From Zerene cesonia (lineage: Eukaryota > Arthropoda > Insecta > Lepidoptera > Pieridae), in NCBI RefSeq assembly GCF_012273895.1, contig NC_052116.1:2666001-2730000 (forward strand): a stretch of DNA of 64,000 nt, read 5' to 3'. This document shows, piece after piece, positions 19,701-30,479 of the stretch (its first letter is position 1; the number at the start of each line of letters is the position of its first letter). Both the position numbers and the translations under genes were made by a program. The notes beneath the pieces are model-generated. The model was given only the letters and a program-made list of their open reading frames with translations. It had not been told where the DNA came from and searched no databases.

Positions 19701-22700
19701 TTTACTGATAGCCACGTACCTCACTATTGATGATATGATATTGGCTGGAACTATAAACCTCTTTATAATTGACACATCACTTTCTTATATTACAATATTC
19801 TAATCTTTATCTTTTCAAGATGGTATGATTGCAATTCTTATACACCAAGCGCTAAAATTTTCTTAACTAAAAACCAGAGAGTACAGACTAACATGGGTGG
19901 AATTAGAGGACACTTGATAGAGAAAACGCGAGAATCATAAAATCTCTATTTTAAAATGCTATAGCTTCCTTTTACCTAAGGCCTATTGCATTTAAAATTA
20001 TAATCTACTTACTACCAATATATATCAGTATTATTACTAAGCCGAATTCCATCACGTCGTTCAGTCTATCACTATATTGAAACAAGCATGCAACCTTTAT
20101 GGTATTCCATGCTAAAATTTAAAGCAAATACATGTAAACATTGCCTTATTAAAGCCCGTATATTTCCTCTTCCGTACAGGGTTCATTACAGTCATTACTT
20201 TAATGACCGTTTTCTCGCTGCATTATATATTTATTATCTGTGCGGGCATTAGATACGCCGGCTGCTGTTAAAGATGGCGCTTAAAAGTTTTAAGCGCTTT
20301 TATACGCAAAGTTGTTCTATTCAATTCGCGAACAGTTTTCAAATTGTCATTTGAAAGTTTTTTTTTTATAATGTTTGACAGTTTGTTAATTTCTTCGTAT
20401 TCGGAATCGGAAAAATGCGAACGTAACTCAGCCTGTGTTTGTCTGTCCGTGTTTGGTGAATATTAGTATATACATAGTTTTAGAATAAAAGGACAGGGAG
20501 ACGTTTTACTATGTAAAATCGACGGCAGCGGGAATTATGTAGTGGATATGTTGGCTGTTTACTTTTCCTAAATTAAAAAAAAAAAATAGTCATTATTCCA
20601 TTTGACACATCTAATTCCTATGCGTTTCACTAGTTCATTTTTTTGGGCAAGCAACTGTTGTTGTTAATTCCTTTTTTAACGTTTAGTTTAGGCGTTTAAG
20701 GGGACAAGATTATTCAATGATTTGTATAGAATTGAATTAGTTAGTAGAAATTTATGAATACCAAATTGATAAATAGTTATAATTGTAAGGAAATTAAATA
20801 AATTTATTATGAAAATACCAATTTCCTAACAAACAATTTAAATTTCGTTTAATGAAAACGGCTATATTCGTAGTTGAGGCTCGTACACTTTCGATTTAAT
20901 ACGAAATGTATTTCAAAGAGGCATTTCGGTTTAAATAACAAAATAATTGGAATTATGTTCAATAAAATAGCGTGGTGGTAATCGGCTTTTACCTTAGGCC
21001 ATTAATTTTAGTAACATTCGAAAATACTAAAACAATTTTGGTTTTATTAATAATAAAATATAAATCTCTATTCATTTTAAGTTTTATAGTTTAGAATAGT
21101 AACATAAGGATTTACAATTATAACTGGTTCTAAAACATCTGTTCTTTGATGACTAGATTATAATTTTGTCTAGGCTTTATCTTTAAAATTTGTGTTGTAA
21201 AGGGCGGGTCATAACTACATAAATGTCTAAACTACGAAGCTAGAGGTAATCTTAAATTAGTTTTACACGATACTCGTATAACAAGCCAACATTTTAATAG
21301 AATATTGGAATTACTGAGTGTAAAGACCATTTCGTCTAGTGTCTAGACTGACAGCTCAGATAATATAATACTATATTACAGACAGTCGAATAAAATTCAG
21401 ATATGAGATATGAAATTTGGAATTTATTATGTACATTAATCATGGCCGAGGGTCAGTAAGCAAGTGACGTAGAAAATGTTTAATAACGGATGTTTAATTA
21501 TAACCATTCGTTTTCCTTTGTATGTGTTTGGCTTTATGTAAATTACGTGATTATATTTTTCATTTGTGGATTTGAAGATTTGTTTGCTCTGTTATTGTTA
21601 TTAAGCGAGTGCAAAATATGAGATTTGCTTTTTTATATGTGTTCGCTTTGATGACATTGTCCCTCGCTTTCTTTTTAATTCGGAACACGGCGAGGGAACT
21701 TCTCAGCGGTTTACAGTAGCTACATTTTAAATGTACCAAAATGCTTAGTTCATGCAAGATACAAACATTGTTATTTAACAAAAAATTAAACCGCTTTAAA
21801 ATTAAAAATAAAGATAAAAATAATAGCCGAATTTGGTGCTCGGAGCAAGTAAAGCATTCATGGAATTTTGTCATCACTTCTTTATGAAAATATAACTGGC
21901 ATAGTGTTGAGGTCAATGTGTCTTTTGTACTCCTCTTTGAATCCAATCTGAAAAAAAAAAATTGTCGCAAAGAACAGATTTTTTGTGACTTTATATTGAA
22001 TGTTAATAAAGTACAAAAATTATGTATTATGATAATTCATAATTTGTGAACTTCATTCACATGTTTATGAATAAAACTGAATTCTATATTAATGGAAATG
22101 GAAAGGAATAGTATAATTAGCACAAATGATAGTTAAACAAACATATAAAACATATATGTACTGCAAATAACAACTATTAGATAATCTGAAAGAAACGTAA
22201 AAGTCATTTTAAAAACACCATTTCGTTTGGCCGAATGAAGCAAAAATTAAAGCACATTTTACCTAGGTATTTCTATCGAAACGAAACAAAATGAGGTTGC
22301 ATTTCTACAGAAACAAGCGAAGTTTGTTTTTAATAACACTCAGTGCATTAAAAGTTCCCTTCTAGTATACGGTAAGATTAACAACGTCACCCACAGCCGT
22401 GCTCACTTTCAAACGAAGTTTCTTTATTAATAAAATAAGAAATACAAGATTCTCTAATTTTAAATTACAGCTCGAATCGTATTTCTTTTAACGCTGGTCG
22501 TACAATCTTTTGAAGTAACGTAGGAATAATTATCCGCAGCTTATGTATAGAGTTTTACACTTGTAAGTACACCCACATTGCTTTTAACTGTAAGCTAACA
22601 TGGTCAAAGGAAACGTACGCGTTATGTTTTTAAATATTGCGCCATCTTTTGGAATTGATTGAAAATTTGATTGATTCGAATACGTATTCTAATATCTTAT

Positions 22701-23535
22701 ATAACTTATCATGGAAATGAGATGTTTCACATTGCTAAAAGGCTCGCTCTCTGGCCAAGCTTTGTCTGTCATTCTATCTCTTATGTTTTCAACATGATAT
22801 GAATTTTATATATTATGAATAAATGGTTTGAGAAGTTTACGTTTACGGGTTTTTTGTTAATAAAGCTCTTAAACCATAGTAAATTTGTCTTTTAACAGTA
22901 AGAAATGTATTTTATTTATATTTAAATTTATTAAAATATTTAATTAATTCTTTTTTCATATTTCAAATAATCAAGTTGTAGATTCTAACGTCAATCTAAA
23001 GGAATGTTGTCGTGTATTTTATTGAAAAATATATATAATACAAATTTTGTTAGCATAGATAATGAATGAAAATATTACTAGTGAGTAGATAAAGCTTGTT
23101 ATAACAATATTTGATATCTAATAATTACGCTCCAATTGAGTGTATATCCAATCTATCAAATCTAAATAATGAATGCATATTAAATTAACATGACTCCAAT
23201 TGTCGGCTAATTTAAATTAAGAACCACTGATATACTGTATATACTTTACGGTTTAAAAAACTGTTCAATTCGTATGCAATATCCATTGCTTTCACATTTT
23301 TAATGAAATCAGTTTTATTTTCTTTTAACGACATTAATGAGTGTGGCAACATTGTTAACACACATAGACATAACATAACTTTATATTTAATTATAAACCC
23401 TTAAAAACGTCACAAAACTTTGGGTTAGTGTAATAGTGAAAACTATAGTTGATATAAATACTAATAATAAAAAAAAAGATAAAGAATTTAAATGTCGAAT
23501 CAAATACTTCAAAATTCTCTCGTGGTTAATTATTA
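19701..23535. other. 3.8 kb of repeat-poor AT-rich DNA
   Basis: No member of the repeat families that crowd the rest of the window was found. It holds one GC-containing palindrome (20277-20297) and one 136-codon frame on the minus strand (21560-21970) that is within chance expectation. The scarcity of insertions could mean constraint (regulatory or non-coding RNA) or simply chance. Confidence 0.45.
20277..20297. repeat. 21-bp near-perfect palindrome
   Basis: GCGCTTAAAA, one G, then TTTTAAGCGC, giving a dyad of 10 bp per arm in a GC-richer patch (ACGCCGGCTGCTGTTAAAGA just upstream). It could be a binding site for a dimeric factor or chance. Confidence 0.5.
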
Positions 23536-23578
23536 GGGAAGCAGTTATAAGAAGTTAAAAGGGAAGCAGTTATAAGAA
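23536..23578 (+). repeat. 18-bp direct duplication
   Basis: GGGAAGCAGTTATAAGAA occurs at 23536-23553 and again at 23561-23578, separated by 7 bases. A simple local duplication, perhaps a slippage product or the trace of an excised insertion. Confidence 0.7.
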
Positions 23579-23674
23579 CAATGTCCCCATGTGACGGTTA
23601 TAATATAAAATCGAAATATGTTTTTTATTCCTTGTTATCCTCTGACAATCCTCAATAAATTGGCGTGTCAATAA

Positions 23675-23965
23675 CAATTACTTATAATACAGCTTCTATT
23701 AATCTCCTCAGATCGGCTTTGGGAACTTTTACCCACATCAGAAGAAGCAATTATATTGAAAGAATATATTAATATGCACCTCTGGTTCGGAAAGCAGTTT
23801 ATAGATAGTTCCCAAGCCAGCAACAGAACCGGGTTGATGCTAGGCCTAAGTTGCGGCTACGTTCGTGGGTTGAAACGAACCTTCCAGAAAACCTTTCAAG
23901 TACACAGTAAACAAGTTGAATTCAATAAGGGCCGCTTCCGTCGATGTAGGTATATATATAAGTAA
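23675..23965 (+). CDS. Candidate exon, unrecognised
   Basis: A 96-codon frame GC-richer than its flanks. Inside it, a pyrimidine-rich CTATTAATCTCCTCAG (ending about 23711) could be a splice acceptor, and GATGTAG|GTATAT (about 23948) a donor. Between them the frame encodes DRLWELLPTSEEAIILKEYI then a Gly/Arg/Lys-rich part (LSCGYVRGLKRTFQKTF). No domain can be assigned. A weak resemblance of the LLPTSEEA part to formin FH2 wording was considered and dropped. A small real exon, a decayed element or chance are all possible. Confidence 0.2.
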   Translation, partial: QLLIIQLLLISSDRLWELLPTSEEAIILKEYINMHLWFGKQFIDSSQASNRTGLMLGLSCGYVRGLKRTFQKTFQVHSKQVEFNKGRFRRCRYIYK

Positions 23966-24315
23966 TGTTATAATTGTAGTTGAAATGTTTGTTAAATATC
24001 TAAAAATATATTTGGACTGCGCCTTAGGCCTATATAAAAAACAAAAGGAAGAAGTTCGATCGCTGAGGTGGGCTCGTAGAGGGAACAGCGAATGACGCCG
24101 GTTCGATTTCATGATTGATTTTTCCTGGCCTGTTTATTTTTTTTTTGTTTTTACATTAGAACGTTATTATAAATATACCACCAGGTTGGTTTTCTTTAGG
24201 TTGTATATAATTAATACGGTAGATAAACAAAAGTTCTTTAGGTAACAAAAAAAAAATTATCGTTGGACAAACCCCTATTGACCATTAAGTATATGCTGAA
24301 TTAACGTAGTAACTA
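23966..24315. other. AT-rich DNA up to the second gap
   Basis: Contains a weak box B-like GCCGGTTCGATTTC at about 24090, preceded by GCTGAGGTGGGCTCG, which may be a very old tRNA-SINE relic. Nothing else was recognised. Confidence 0.25.
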
Positions 24316-25315
24316 NNNNNNNNNNNNNNNNNNNNNNNNNNNNNNNNNNNNNNNNNNNNNNNNNNNNNNNNNNNNNNNNNNNNNNNNNNNNNNNNNNNNN
24401 NNNNNNNNNNNNNNNNNNNNNNNNNNNNNNNNNNNNNNNNNNNNNNNNNNNNNNNNNNNNNNNNNNNNNNNNNNNNNNNNNNNNNNNNNNNNNNNNNNNN
24501 NNNNNNNNNNNNNNNNNNNNNNNNNNNNNNNNNNNNNNNNNNNNNNNNNNNNNNNNNNNNNNNNNNNNNNNNNNNNNNNNNNNNNNNNNNNNNNNNNNNN
24601 NNNNNNNNNNNNNNNNNNNNNNNNNNNNNNNNNNNNNNNNNNNNNNNNNNNNNNNNNNNNNNNNNNNNNNNNNNNNNNNNNNNNNNNNNNNNNNNNNNNN
24701 NNNNNNNNNNNNNNNNNNNNNNNNNNNNNNNNNNNNNNNNNNNNNNNNNNNNNNNNNNNNNNNNNNNNNNNNNNNNNNNNNNNNNNNNNNNNNNNNNNNN
24801 NNNNNNNNNNNNNNNNNNNNNNNNNNNNNNNNNNNNNNNNNNNNNNNNNNNNNNNNNNNNNNNNNNNNNNNNNNNNNNNNNNNNNNNNNNNNNNNNNNNN
24901 NNNNNNNNNNNNNNNNNNNNNNNNNNNNNNNNNNNNNNNNNNNNNNNNNNNNNNNNNNNNNNNNNNNNNNNNNNNNNNNNNNNNNNNNNNNNNNNNNNNN
25001 NNNNNNNNNNNNNNNNNNNNNNNNNNNNNNNNNNNNNNNNNNNNNNNNNNNNNNNNNNNNNNNNNNNNNNNNNNNNNNNNNNNNNNNNNNNNNNNNNNNN
25101 NNNNNNNNNNNNNNNNNNNNNNNNNNNNNNNNNNNNNNNNNNNNNNNNNNNNNNNNNNNNNNNNNNNNNNNNNNNNNNNNNNNNNNNNNNNNNNNNNNNN
25201 NNNNNNNNNNNNNNNNNNNNNNNNNNNNNNNNNNNNNNNNNNNNNNNNNNNNNNNNNNNNNNNNNNNNNNNNNNNNNNNNNNNNNNNNNNNNNNNNNNNN
25301 NNNNNNNNNNNNNNN
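24316..25315. other. Assembly gap, 1000 N
   Basis: Exactly 1000 N, a placeholder length. Frames crossing it are meaningless. Confidence 0.99.
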
Positions 25316-25417
25316 TCTTGTTGTGTATGTACGTATCGTTATTCCTAAATGCATGTACCGATTTGACCTCGCACTTTTCGAGTGTCATATAAACTTACTA
25401 TACTGTTACTTTCAAAT

Positions 25418-25675
25418 TAGTTCCATGATAGAGAAATTTTGAAAGAATTGAAAAAATTCGATTACGAGGCGGGATTCGAACCCGCGTCTTTTGCTAAACC
25501 GTAGCAATGCCTAGCCTCTCGGCCACCCGTGATCCCGAAATTCGATCAAGAGGTGGTTTGGCAAAAGACGCGGGTTCGAATCCCGCCTCGTGATTTTTTT
25601 CTATTCTTTCAAAATTTCTCATTATAAAGCATGCTATGCTATAAAACTAAAAATTAAATTTAAATAGTTCCATGA
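25418..25675 (+). mobile_element. Fold-back tRNA-like retroposon family P, copy P3 (best intact)
   Basis: The element (25429-25664) lies between perfect 11-bp duplications TAGTTCCATGA at 25418-25428 and 25665-25675. The left half is antisense: GAGAAATTTTGAAAG, GAGGCGGGATTCGAACCCGC, then CCTAGCCTCTCGGCCACCCG. The right half is sense: GGTTTGGCAAAAGACGCGGG, TTCGAATCCCGCCTCGTGAT, TCTATTCTTTCAAAATTTCT, then the tail ATAAAGCATGCTATGCTATA and AAACTAAAAATTAAA. Box B-like GGGTTCGAATCCC occurs in both arms; box A-like TGGCCGAGAGGCTAGGC only in the left (antisense) arm. The arms pair over about 65 nt, so the RNA would be a long hairpin. It is not a tRNA gene, because half of each module is missing or out of place. 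Confidence 0.85.
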
Positions 25676-26031
25676 GTGTCAAAAGGTATTGCAAGAATAT
25701 TTTTCCGGGAAATTCAATCATAATTCAAACTTTAAATATGTATTTTACTTTCTTAACACTGTATTTAATCAATAATACGTCCAAACTCTTTAGGGATATA
25801 ATTTAATCAATTAAAATTAGGCGCAACTGAGATTGATAATTGTTAGACTTCTTAAGACTGAAGAAAAACGAAAAACTGGATATATAAAGAGTGGTCGTAA
25901 TTTCATTTCTCTTGAAAGTTTTTAAAAATTAATTTCTTTCATTTCACGATATTCTTTTCGCCCGAATGATCTGTACTAATTTGTAATTAAATTTAATTAA
26001 AACTCACAGATGTTGCGGACATACAGACAGA
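25676..26031. other. AT-rich DNA, no gene recognised
   Basis: Nothing recognised between the P3 element and the SINE head at 26032. Confidence 0.35.
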
Positions 26032-26082
26032 GCAGTGGTGGCTCAGTGGTTAGGACCTTGGACTTAGAAGTGAAAAGTCTAG
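26032..26082 (+). mobile_element. SINE family S, head fragment S2
   Basis: GCAGTGGTGGCTCAGTGGTT AGGACCTTGGACTTAGAAGT matches the tRNA-like head of S1 (box A side). Sequence after AAAAGTCTAGA no longer matches, so only the first ~50 bp remain, which is unusual because SINE truncation normally removes the 5' end. Confidence 0.65.
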
Positions 26083-26264
26083 AATAAAATATATAAATAT
26101 ACTTCATGTTACGATAAATAAATGCGAATACGTTTTAATTAACTAGTCGTGAGCACTTAGCAGCGTACGTCTGTGTTTTAGATATCTGTATAATGATACA
26201 CTTGAATTACTGAAACAGAAATGGAAATTAAATTAATTAATAATGAATAATTAAAAATTATGTA

Positions 26265-26533
26265 AAATGGGACCCAATTACAAATATTTTGCAGTCGCAT
26301 CTGTCTCGTTCGTCTATCACCAGATTACCGTCTTTTGAAAAAAATCAGATAACCGATGTCTTATGCCATCTTAGAAAACATTAAAAAAAATTAAATGGAA
26401 AAATGTTAAGCAACAGTTGGTACGGTCATAAATCGGATGGGTGACCTTTTGTTTGTAGTTACTCTTTAGATTATTTGTATAGAACCCTTAGTGTCGCGAG
26501 CCCAACTCGAACTTGGTCCAATTTTTTTGGTTA
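26265..26533 (+). repeat. Interspersed repeat family R, copy R4
   Basis: Contains CTGTCTCGTTCGTCTATCAC, GGTCATAAATCGGATGGGTG, ATTTGTATAGAACCCTTAGT and GTCGCGAGCCCAACTCGAAC TTGGTCCAATTTTTT, in the same order as R1 and R3 with more drift. The minus-strand frame at 26466-26663 overlaps its end. Confidence 0.6.
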
Positions 26534-26937
26534 AATCCCCATCTCGCTTCTCTTTTAAAAAGGTTGGCTTATCACAATTTTCCCTGAGGGTTAGGTAGAC
26601 ACTATCTGCCCCACTAAGCACTACCAAGCTGGCTAAAGCATTATCTTTATGAACCCTAGACAATGCTGGAGGTTTTTATTTCTGGCTTTTGTTAAACAAA
26701 ATATTGTCTTTATTAAGATTAAATTTAAAAAGCATACCGTCGTATTTCGCGCAAAGGTTAAGCTTAAAATATCGCCGCTATTAGGTTAATTCACCTTACT
26801 GTATGGAGTATCTTAATTTGCTCAGATGTTATCGTTGGTAATATTAACATATCTAGACTTGAAGGGAACTGTAACCTTGAATAATTCTCTACAAGTATTT
26901 AGTTGAAGTACGGCGATATGGAAGGGAATATTTGAAC

Positions 26938-27140
26938 AAACTTTATCCATTTAGAAATTAAAAACTTTTTAACGGATTTAAACGCGATTTATTCATTATA
27001 TTATTAATCCAACGTTTCGAACACTTTACAGCGAGCGTGGTCACGTGGAGACTGACCACGAAGTCAGTCCGTTAAAAAGTTTTTAATTTCTAAATGTATA
27101 ATACTCGCGTCAAATCAAACATAATAAAAAACTTTATCCA
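26938..27140 (+). mobile_element. Fold-back retroposon family F, copy F3 (longest perfect arms)
   Basis: Flanked by perfect 12-bp duplications AAACTTTATCCA (26938-26949 and 27129-27140). Inverted arms of at least 25 nt match without error (26952-26976 and 27068-27092), with a ~91-nt loop containing AACGTTTCGAACACTTTACA, GCGAGCGTGGTCACG and a second small dyad (CGTGG...CCACG). The tail ATACTCGCGTCAAATCAAAC follows. No coding content. Confidence 0.8.
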
Positions 27141-28765
27141 ATTAATGAATGCTAACTATACACACTAACTAACTATAACATCTGTATTATTTGCTACATT
27201 TAAGGTATTCATTCTACTATACACAACGTTTGAATAACGGACGAAATTAAGGTTACTTCTCTACGCATTACAGCATTTACTTAAACAATACGAAGAGCAA
27301 TATAAGTGTTTCCAACTAAAATGTTTTTAAGTTCTAAAAGTTGTACGAAATGGTCGCATTCAAGAAAATTGCTCTGAAATCTGCGTGCGATTGCATAATG
27401 CCGCCACTTGGGGGCGGATTCTCTTGTTCTTGACTATTACTTAGATAGATATTACGTATTTCACTGAAGTGCTTTCACAATAGTTCTAAATATATCGATG
27501 CTCGAAGGTTGGTTTGGAGCTAGTCTAGTTTGCACATATTTTAGCTCACGTCACCATGGTAACCATAATCAAACTTATATAGTTTTTGTTTATGAATTTG
27601 TGGCTAGGGTTTTTAGATTTTGCTGTATTTAAATCGCGGATTTTGTTTAGAAAAACATCGGTAAGGAAAATAAACATCGATTCATAGCGTTCAAAATAAT
27701 TCTGTTAATATTTTTACGCTATATTGTAATATGTTGTGTTTTATGTGTTAATTTTACAATGTATGTTTATTTTATCACGCCAAAACAGCTAATTGAATCT
27801 GTATGAAATTTGGCATAAAAATACATAATAAAAAACAGTCATTACGCGCGTCTAGTTTCTTGAATTTTTCAGTATTTGAAACTTTATGTGACCTTCGAAC
27901 TTTCTTGCTCAATTATATAAGGACCTGAAGTTGAAACTATTTACTCCATAGTTTGAAAGATGAGTAAAAAGGGAGCAACCCTTACCGACCTTTGCATTTT
28001 TAATATTAAGACCTGGAGGATTATATAATGCCAAGAGATTTTAGAGCGTCTGTTATTATAACAGACTAAGCCTGTAGCTATTTTAAAAATAATGTGCTTA
28101 ATATTTTAAAAATTTTTTGAATAAGCTTAAGGCTAGTGTGGACATTTTATTGAAAAAGCCCGCTTAAATCTGCTAAAAACAATTAGAAGGCCCACGCAAA
28201 AAAAGCTCGATTAACTGGTAGTAACACCAAGGTTTCCACAGGAGTTAAATGAAATTTAATTCAATATGAACATGCTACGCGGAGTCAGGATTATCCGAAA
28301 GTGTGGAAAGTTTTCGATTAAATGATATAGTTTGATGGATAATGGACGTAGTTTTCGCCTGAGTTTGTATTAAATGAATATTCAAGGTAGATCATGTTAG
28401 GTAGAAGCTACCACTATGTTAAAAGTTTTGATGTCTCGTGTTCTACCTTAATGGTTGTTCTCGTGTGTAATTTTGAATAAAATGCAGCCCAATAATACTT
28501 ATTTATAACTACATATTATTTTATAATTTATTAACTGTAGAATTTAGACTCGTTCAATTATTGCTTAGATGTTCTTTCATATAAATTAAAGAAATCCTTG
28601 GATACAAATTAATTTGCATATCAATGTGATAGATTTAATGTTCATTATGTTAATAAGTATAAATTAATGAATGCTTTTTAATGCGGCAGTAAAATAAATT
28701 ACTGAAAATAAACTTTAAAGATAAATGTCACATCGCGTCATATCGAAACTCGATATTATAACTGA
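27141..28765. other. AT-rich DNA, no gene recognised
   Basis: A possible relic lies at about 27765-28015: AACAGCTAATTGAATCTGTA, ATGAAATTTGGCAT, and at the end TTTGCATTTTTAATATTAAG, a reversed Helitron-like 5' end. The rest shows only short frames and no recognised repeat. Confidence 0.35.
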
Positions 28766-28965
28766 CTAGCTGCGCCCCGCGGTTTCACCCGCGTAAGTCC
28801 GTATCCCGTAGGAATATCGGGATAAAAAGTTGCCTATATGTTATTCCAGTTGTACAGTTGTCTACGTACAAAATTTGATTGCAATCGGTTCGGTAGTTTT
28901 TGCATGAAAGAGCAACAAACACACACACATCCTTACAAACTTTCGCATTTATAATATTAAGTAGG
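28766..28965 (-). mobile_element. Lep1-type non-autonomous Helitron (family A), full copy
   Basis: The plus strand runs CTAGCTGCGCCCCGCGGTTT (preceded by A) through ATATCGGGATAAAAAGTTGC to ATTAAGTAGGA followed by T: on the minus strand A|TC...CTAG|T. The 3' hairpin GCGGGTGAAACCGC is intact. Confidence 0.9.
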
Positions 28966-29798
28966 ATAGTAGGAAGTAGGATAATGCTCCTGATTTTAAT
29001 GAAAACATTGGCAAGTTATTTTATTGAAATACACTAGTATATCTAACGCCGATTCTTCTTTCTCAATTCTAACTAGCAATATTCGTACATATTCCACACC
29101 AAGAGTGAAGCTCCCAAATAATGCTCATAATACGCCACATTCGAGAATAATTTAGAAAGTTTTAACAAACTGAAAAGCTGAAAGTCGCGAATAGGGAATA
29201 GGGCAAAGCAAAGCGAAATGCACAGCTCATATCCCAAAGCAGTACTCGACCGTGCCGAATGCCTTTTTCCGTATATCCGCCTACATTTTTAATATTGCCC
29301 TCAACCAGCACGAGTACACGTCATATCCGCGATGACTACTTTCCAATTCATACCAGAGATATAAGGAAATATGATTTTTATTTTTTTTTCTGATGGTTGC
29401 TCGTTTTGTGCACTTTTTATTCGATTTCTTACTGAAATTTATGAACGTGTATGGCCTTTTAATTATAGGGCCTTTGCGTTTTCTTCGGTAATTGCGCCTA
29501 AGCTTAACTTAGTTACTAATGAATTAGATTACAAATACAATGAAATGTGTCCCTCAATTCCAATAATAAATTCATACAAATAAAATTCTTTGTCCACTTT
29601 ATTCAACCTTTTCTAAGTTTTCCAACTCAAACGATTAGAGAGAAGAGTCCGTGTTACTTAATGAATATTTTCAATCAACGTTTTTCTTTTCAGCATATTT
29701 TTTCATGGATAAAATAAAAGAGCTAATTAGTAACAGTTCTGTTAAATGGCAATAATGAACTAATCTCAGCACCAACAATATCTTCATTTTATAAATTA
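28966..29798. other. AT-rich DNA, no gene recognised
   Basis: Includes a small purine-rich imperfect repeat (GCGAATAGGGAATAGGGCAA at about 29187). A 70-codon plus-strand frame (29371-29583) is AT-driven and shows no motif. Confidence 0.35.
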
Positions 29799-29979
29799 CT
29801 AGCTGCACGCCCCGACTCCGCCCGGGTAGTCATTTATCGTAATTGAAATAATATAAACTATCCTATCTCTCAAGTTGGATCGAACTGCACATGGTGTGCG
29901 AATTTTATTATAATCGGTTAAGTGGTTTAGGAGTCCATTGAGGACAAACATTGTGACACGAAATTTATATATATTAAGA
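29799..29979 (-). mobile_element. Helitron family C
   Basis: The minus strand starts A|TCTTAATATATATAAATTTC and GTGTCACAATGTTTGTCCTC, has GACTCCTAAACCACTTAACC and GTGCAGTTCGATCCAAC, and ends CGGAGTCGGGGCGTGCAGCT AG|T. It shares ends but not interior with families A and B. Confidence 0.8.
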
Positions 29980-29982
29980 TTA

Positions 29983-30175
29983 CATATTATAAATGCGAAA
30001 GTTTGTAAGGATGCGTGTGTCTTTGTTGCTCTTTCACGCAAAAACTACTGCACCGATTGCAATGAAATTTGGTACGTAGACAGCTGGACAACTGGATTAA
30101 CATATAGGCAACTTTTTATCCCGATATTCCTACGGGATACGGACTTACGAGGGTGAAACCGCGGGGCGCAGCTAG
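29983..30175 (+). mobile_element. Lep1-type Helitron (family A), 5' end joined to family C
   Basis: The body and 3' end are complete (GCGGGGCGCAGCTAG|T, 30172-30175), but the 5' terminus is reduced to ACATATTATAAATGCGAAAG, directly abutting the 5' end of the opposing family C element. The plus-strand frame at 29938-30156 and the minus-strand frame at 29799-30041 are incidental to these repeats. Confidence 0.85.
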
Positions 30176-30479
30176 TCTGATATAAAATACAGTGGAAATA
30201 TCGTAGTTACAGAATGTGAGCAATTTTGATTTTGAGCATTTCACGAATTCCACAATTATCCGTTGCTTTATTTTTTTCCGTTTTTCATTTATTAACAGCA
30301 ACGTTACACGTGCTACCTGTAATAAATAAACAGAGCTAATGGAGTTTTTACGCTTGAATATTCCGTATGATTTGTGATTAGTTTGTTGTGAACGAAGTTT
30401 TGGTATGTATCACGTTTTTCGTGTTGATTTTGGTTAAATTGATTCATACCTGATGTGAAGCGAATTCATTTATTTAAAA

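Noticed and set aside
21560..21970. 136-codon minus-strand frame as a gene
   Set aside because: Its length is within chance expectation for AT-rich DNA of this size, composition is dominated by Leu, Phe, Ile and Lys, and no motif or splice context was found.
23675..23965. Formin FH2-like wording (LLPTSEEAIILKEY)
   Set aside because: Only about 14 residues look alike and the following sequence does not continue the FH2 pattern. Not enough to name a family.
24035..24130. tRNA-SINE copy with GCCGGTTCGATTTC
   Set aside because: Only a box B-like match and a vague box A. Too weak to call, and mentioned only in the block description.
25440..25600. tRNA genes suggested by box B sequences (also at 9058, 11380, 33010, 37110)
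   Set aside because: The box A and box B parts belong to SINE-type repeats. A normal acceptor stem and anticodon arm cannot be formed, and the copies are dispersed with target duplications.
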